64,000 nt of DNA from the NCBI RefSeq assembly GCF_001614315.2, contig NZ_LVEG02000016.1, positions 37,899 to 101,898 on the forward strand, given 5' to 3'. The translations under genes and the position numbers were made by a program. The notes under the pieces are model-generated. The model worked only from the letters and a program-made list of their open reading frames with translations, was not told the DNA's origin and did not search any database. Source of the stretch: Halofilum ochraceum. GTDB taxonomy: Bacteria; Pseudomonadota; Gammaproteobacteria; XJ16; Halofilaceae. Positions 62,492 to 64,000 of this stretch are shown piece after piece; positions within the stretch are counted from its first letter, which is position 1; each line of letters opens with the position of its first letter.

Positions 62492-63268
62492 ATGGACACG
62501 ACCGACTCCTCCCCCCAGGGTGCCCCGCGTGCGACCCGGGCCCCCGGGTCGACCCACCTCTACCAGGAACTCCGGGAACAGATCCTCGAGCTCGAGCTCA
62601 GACCCGGCCAGGAACTGGACGAGGCCACGCTCGCCGAGCGTTTCCGCCGCTCGCGTACGGCCGTCCGCGAGGCCCTGCTGAACCTCTCCAATGAGCGGCT
62701 GGTGGAACTGCTGCCCAACCGCGGCGCCCGGGTCTCGAACTTCGATTTCCTGCAGTTGCCGCGATTCATCGAGTCCATCGATCTCATATCGCGCGCGATC
62801 AACCGGTACGCGGCGGAACGGCGGACGACGGAACAGCTTGCCCGCATCCGGGCGACCCACGAGCGCTTCGCGGAATGCATGCGCGACGGCACCTCGACGG
62901 CGATTTCCGCCGACAACCGGCAGTTCCATATGGCCGTTGCCGAGGCGGCCGATAACGCCTATCTCCACGCCGCCTATCGCCAGCTTCATCAGGAAGGCAT
63001 GCGGGTCATGCACCTCGCACTCGGGCGGGGCCGCTCCGACGCGCAGCGTCAATCGCGTCACCTGGAACGCGTCCTCGAGGACCACGAGGCGCTGGTAGCC
63101 GCCATTGATGCACGCGATCCGGATGCGGCCGAGGCGGTCGCACGCTCGCACACCGCCATCTTTCAGACCCGTATCGCGGAATACCTCTCGACGGCACCGG
63201 AAGCCGAGGTCGGAATCGACCCGGCTGCGGCTTTCGAGGCCGCGGGAACCGCTCGGGAACCATTCTGA
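62492..63268 (+). CDS. GntR-family (FCD type) transcriptional regulator 2
   Basis: The 258-residue protein has an N-terminal winged helix (about 20-80; LYQELREQILELELRPGQ and RTAVREALLNLSNERLV) and a C-terminal FCD ligand-binding domain. Of two nearby ATGs the one at 62492 is nine bases after GGGAG. Target genes are not visible, because only small genes lie downstream; it may act on genes beyond the window. Confidence 0.9.
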   Translation: MDTTDSSPQGAPRATRAPGSTHLYQELREQILELELRPGQELDEATLAERFRRSRTAVREALLNLSNERLVELLPNRGARVSNFDFLQLPRFIESIDLISRAINRYAAERRTTEQLARIRATHERFAECMRDGTSTAISADNRQFHMAVAEAADNAYLHAAYRQLHQEGMRVMHLALGRGRSDAQRQSRHLERVLEDHEALVAAIDARDPDAAEAVARSHTAIFQTRIAEYLSTAPEAEVGIDPAAAFEAAGTAREPF

Positions 63269-63273
63269 CAGGG

Positions 63274-63300
63274 CGGATTACACAATCCGTTTATTCTTTT
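63274..63300 (+). terminator. Probable terminator of the GntR 2 gene
   Basis: CGGATT-ACAC-AATCCG hairpin followed by a T-rich run directly after the stop codon. Confidence 0.6.
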
Positions 63301-63435
63301 CTGAATTATCCGTAAAGCGGGTTTATCCTGTTTTACGATGCCAAAAAGAAAGATCCTGTCTTTCGTATTTCTCCCTTGATTTCCCTCCTCCCAGCCCTTA
63401 CAACACCCTTGCCAGATAGCCGAAGGAGCCCACCA

Positions 63436-63492
63436 ATGGGCAACCTCATTCGAATTACGCATAAGTGGCGCAGGACCCGGCCCGTACAGTGA
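63436..63492 (+). CDS. Very small open reading frame (18 residues)
   Basis: ATG at 63436 follows GAAGGAG by seven bases and the frame gives a basic 18-residue peptide (starts MGNLIRITHK, ends TRPVQ). A strong terminator follows 34 bp after the stop. A lower-GC stretch of about 150 bp upstream could hold its promoter. It may be a real small protein or a regulatory leader. Confidence 0.4.
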   Translation: MGNLIRITHKWRRTRPVQ

Positions 63493-63525
63493 TGCTGTCC
63501 GCATAGACGGCAATGTCACCAAACG

Positions 63526-63548
63526 GGCCGCTTAGAGCGGCCTTTTTT
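63526..63548 (+). terminator. Rho-independent terminator after the 18-residue frame
   Basis: GGCCGCT-TAG-AGCGGCC stem with six Ts. Confidence 0.9.
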
Positions 63549-63639
63549 ATGCGTATGAGAAAGGCGAAGGCGCAGGAACCGGCACCAGCACCGAAACCGC
63601 CGGGATAGTCAGTGCAGTAACGATCGAGGAGGTCGAGCG

Positions 63640-63732
63640 ATGAGTGGCGACGTGAACATCCAGGTAGCAAAGGCTTATATCGGTTCTTTCGTGATTACCG
63701 CCGCGTTGATGGTGGTAATGACGGCGCTGTGA
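63640..63732 (+). CDS. Small single-pass membrane protein (30 residues), possibly CydH/YnhF-like
   Basis: GAGGAGG lies a few bases before ATG 63640. The 30-residue product begins MSGDVNIQVAKAY and continues as one hydrophobic helix to the end (..AALMVVMTAL). Length, the MSxD start and the single C-terminal helix recall E. coli YnhF/CydH (29 residues), a small subunit of cytochrome bd oxidase, but identity is low and no cydAB is visible. A terminator follows. I regard it as a real small gene of uncertain family. Confidence 0.6.
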   Translation: MSGDVNIQVAKAYIGSFVITAALMVVMTAL

Positions 63733-63768
63733 TCCGATGACGGCCGGCAATGAGGACGTGCCAGACGG

Positions 63769-63806
63769 CCCGGTCCCGCAACAGGCGGCCCGGGCCGTTT
63801 TTTTGT
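63769..63806 (+). terminator. Rho-independent terminator after the 30-residue gene
   Basis: ACGGCCCGG / CCGGGCCGT stem closed by about 15 bases of loop and followed by seven Ts. Confidence 0.85.
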
Positions 63807-63878
63807 CGGGGAGCTCATCGGTCAACGCTACTCTTACGCTGGATTCCGCCATTCGAGTTCTATTGGCGTTGTGTTTTT

Positions 63879-63940
63879 GGTTCTCGCCAAGGCGCAGAGG
63901 GCGCCAAGGGACGCAAAGGAAAGCAAAGAACTGTAGGAGA
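63879..63940. repeat. Half composite REP element
   Basis: One outer GGTTCTCGCCAAGGCGCAGA end followed by the start of a REP arm (CTGTAGGAG), then unrelated sequence; the inverted partner is missing before the window end. It is a truncated copy of the elements at 27080, 29279 and 54516. Confidence 0.75.
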
Positions 63941-64000
63941 TTCTATGTCTGCCCCTCAAGCGGTTTTCGGCACGTAGTCGGTCTCGTTTTTCATCAGCGT

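Overview
The window is GC-rich, densely coded proteobacterial chromosome. The conserved blocks aspS-nudB-yebC-ruvC-ruvA, ruvB-ybgC-tolQRAB-pal-cpoB-queE-queC-tRNA-Lys, mntR, an Fe-S type FNR, and etfB-etfA are in gammaproteobacterial order. No plasmid, phage or IS genes were seen. The set of methylated-amine (betaine) catabolic genes and many acidic proteins suggest a salt-adapted gammaproteobacterium, perhaps of the Ectothiorhodospiraceae type. The taxonomic placement is inference only.

Layout. (1) 1-9711: end of a DMT transporter, then a catabolic locus with a GntR/FCD regulator, a DapA-type lyase/deaminase, an aldehyde dehydrogenase, a PuuB/DadA-type FAD oxidase, an enolase-superfamily epimerase resembling 4-hydroxyproline-betaine epimerase, an MttB-family methyltransferase and a zinc-type dehydrogenase. 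Two promoters share a GTATAC-N5-GTATAC operator. (2) 9804-18020: tRNA-Lys and the que/tol-pal/ybgC/ruvB block, transcribed leftward. (3) 18021-23723: genes lying between ruvB and ruvA: two small secreted EF-hand proteins, a GNAT acetyltransferase and a GlrK-QseG-GlrR (QseEGF) sensor system. (4) 23720-29150: ruvA, ruvC, yebC, a NudB-alpha/beta-hydrolase fusion and aspS. (5) 29589-34122: an SDR and a tight four-gene operon (betaine-homocysteine methyltransferase, PEP-mutase/isocitrate-lyase family, SAM hydrolase, 5-formyl-THF cyclo-ligase). (6) 34389-49363: ETF-QO, a LOV-like PAS protein without its photoactive cysteine, mntR, fnr, etfBA, a FolD paralogue with altered catalytic residues, a second MttB protein, a dimethylglycine/sarcosine dehydrogenase and a lone HyuA-like protein. 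(7) 49463-62155: a MerR/B12-domain (LitR/CarH-like) regulator with lipid-modifying genes (desaturase, FAD oxidoreductase, DUF1365, two CFA-synthase-like methyltransferases, DUF2878). A metallopeptidase/ATP-grasp/alpha-E cassette bounded by repeats sits in the middle. (8) 62156-64000: a second GntR regulator and two very small genes with their own terminators.

How the genes may work together. Regions 1, 5 and 6 look like one physiology: removal of methyl groups from quaternary amines (MttB proteins, betaine-homocysteine methyltransferase), oxidation of the resulting N-methyl amines (DMGDH and an FAD oxidase feeding ETF and ETF-QO), and handling of one-carbon units on folate and SAM (FolD-like, 5-FCL, SAM hydrolase). 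Region 7 looks like a light or oxidative-stress membrane-lipid response.

Intergenic spaces are unusually rich in palindromic repeats of at least four families: MITE-like elements with CGAATGAACA-type ends, REP-like elements of the GTAGGAGCGAGCTTGCTCGCGA type nested in GGTTCTCGCC ends, GTAGGCCGGCTT palindromes and GTAGGTTGGGTT palindromes. In two places a repeat supplies the stop codon of the preceding gene.
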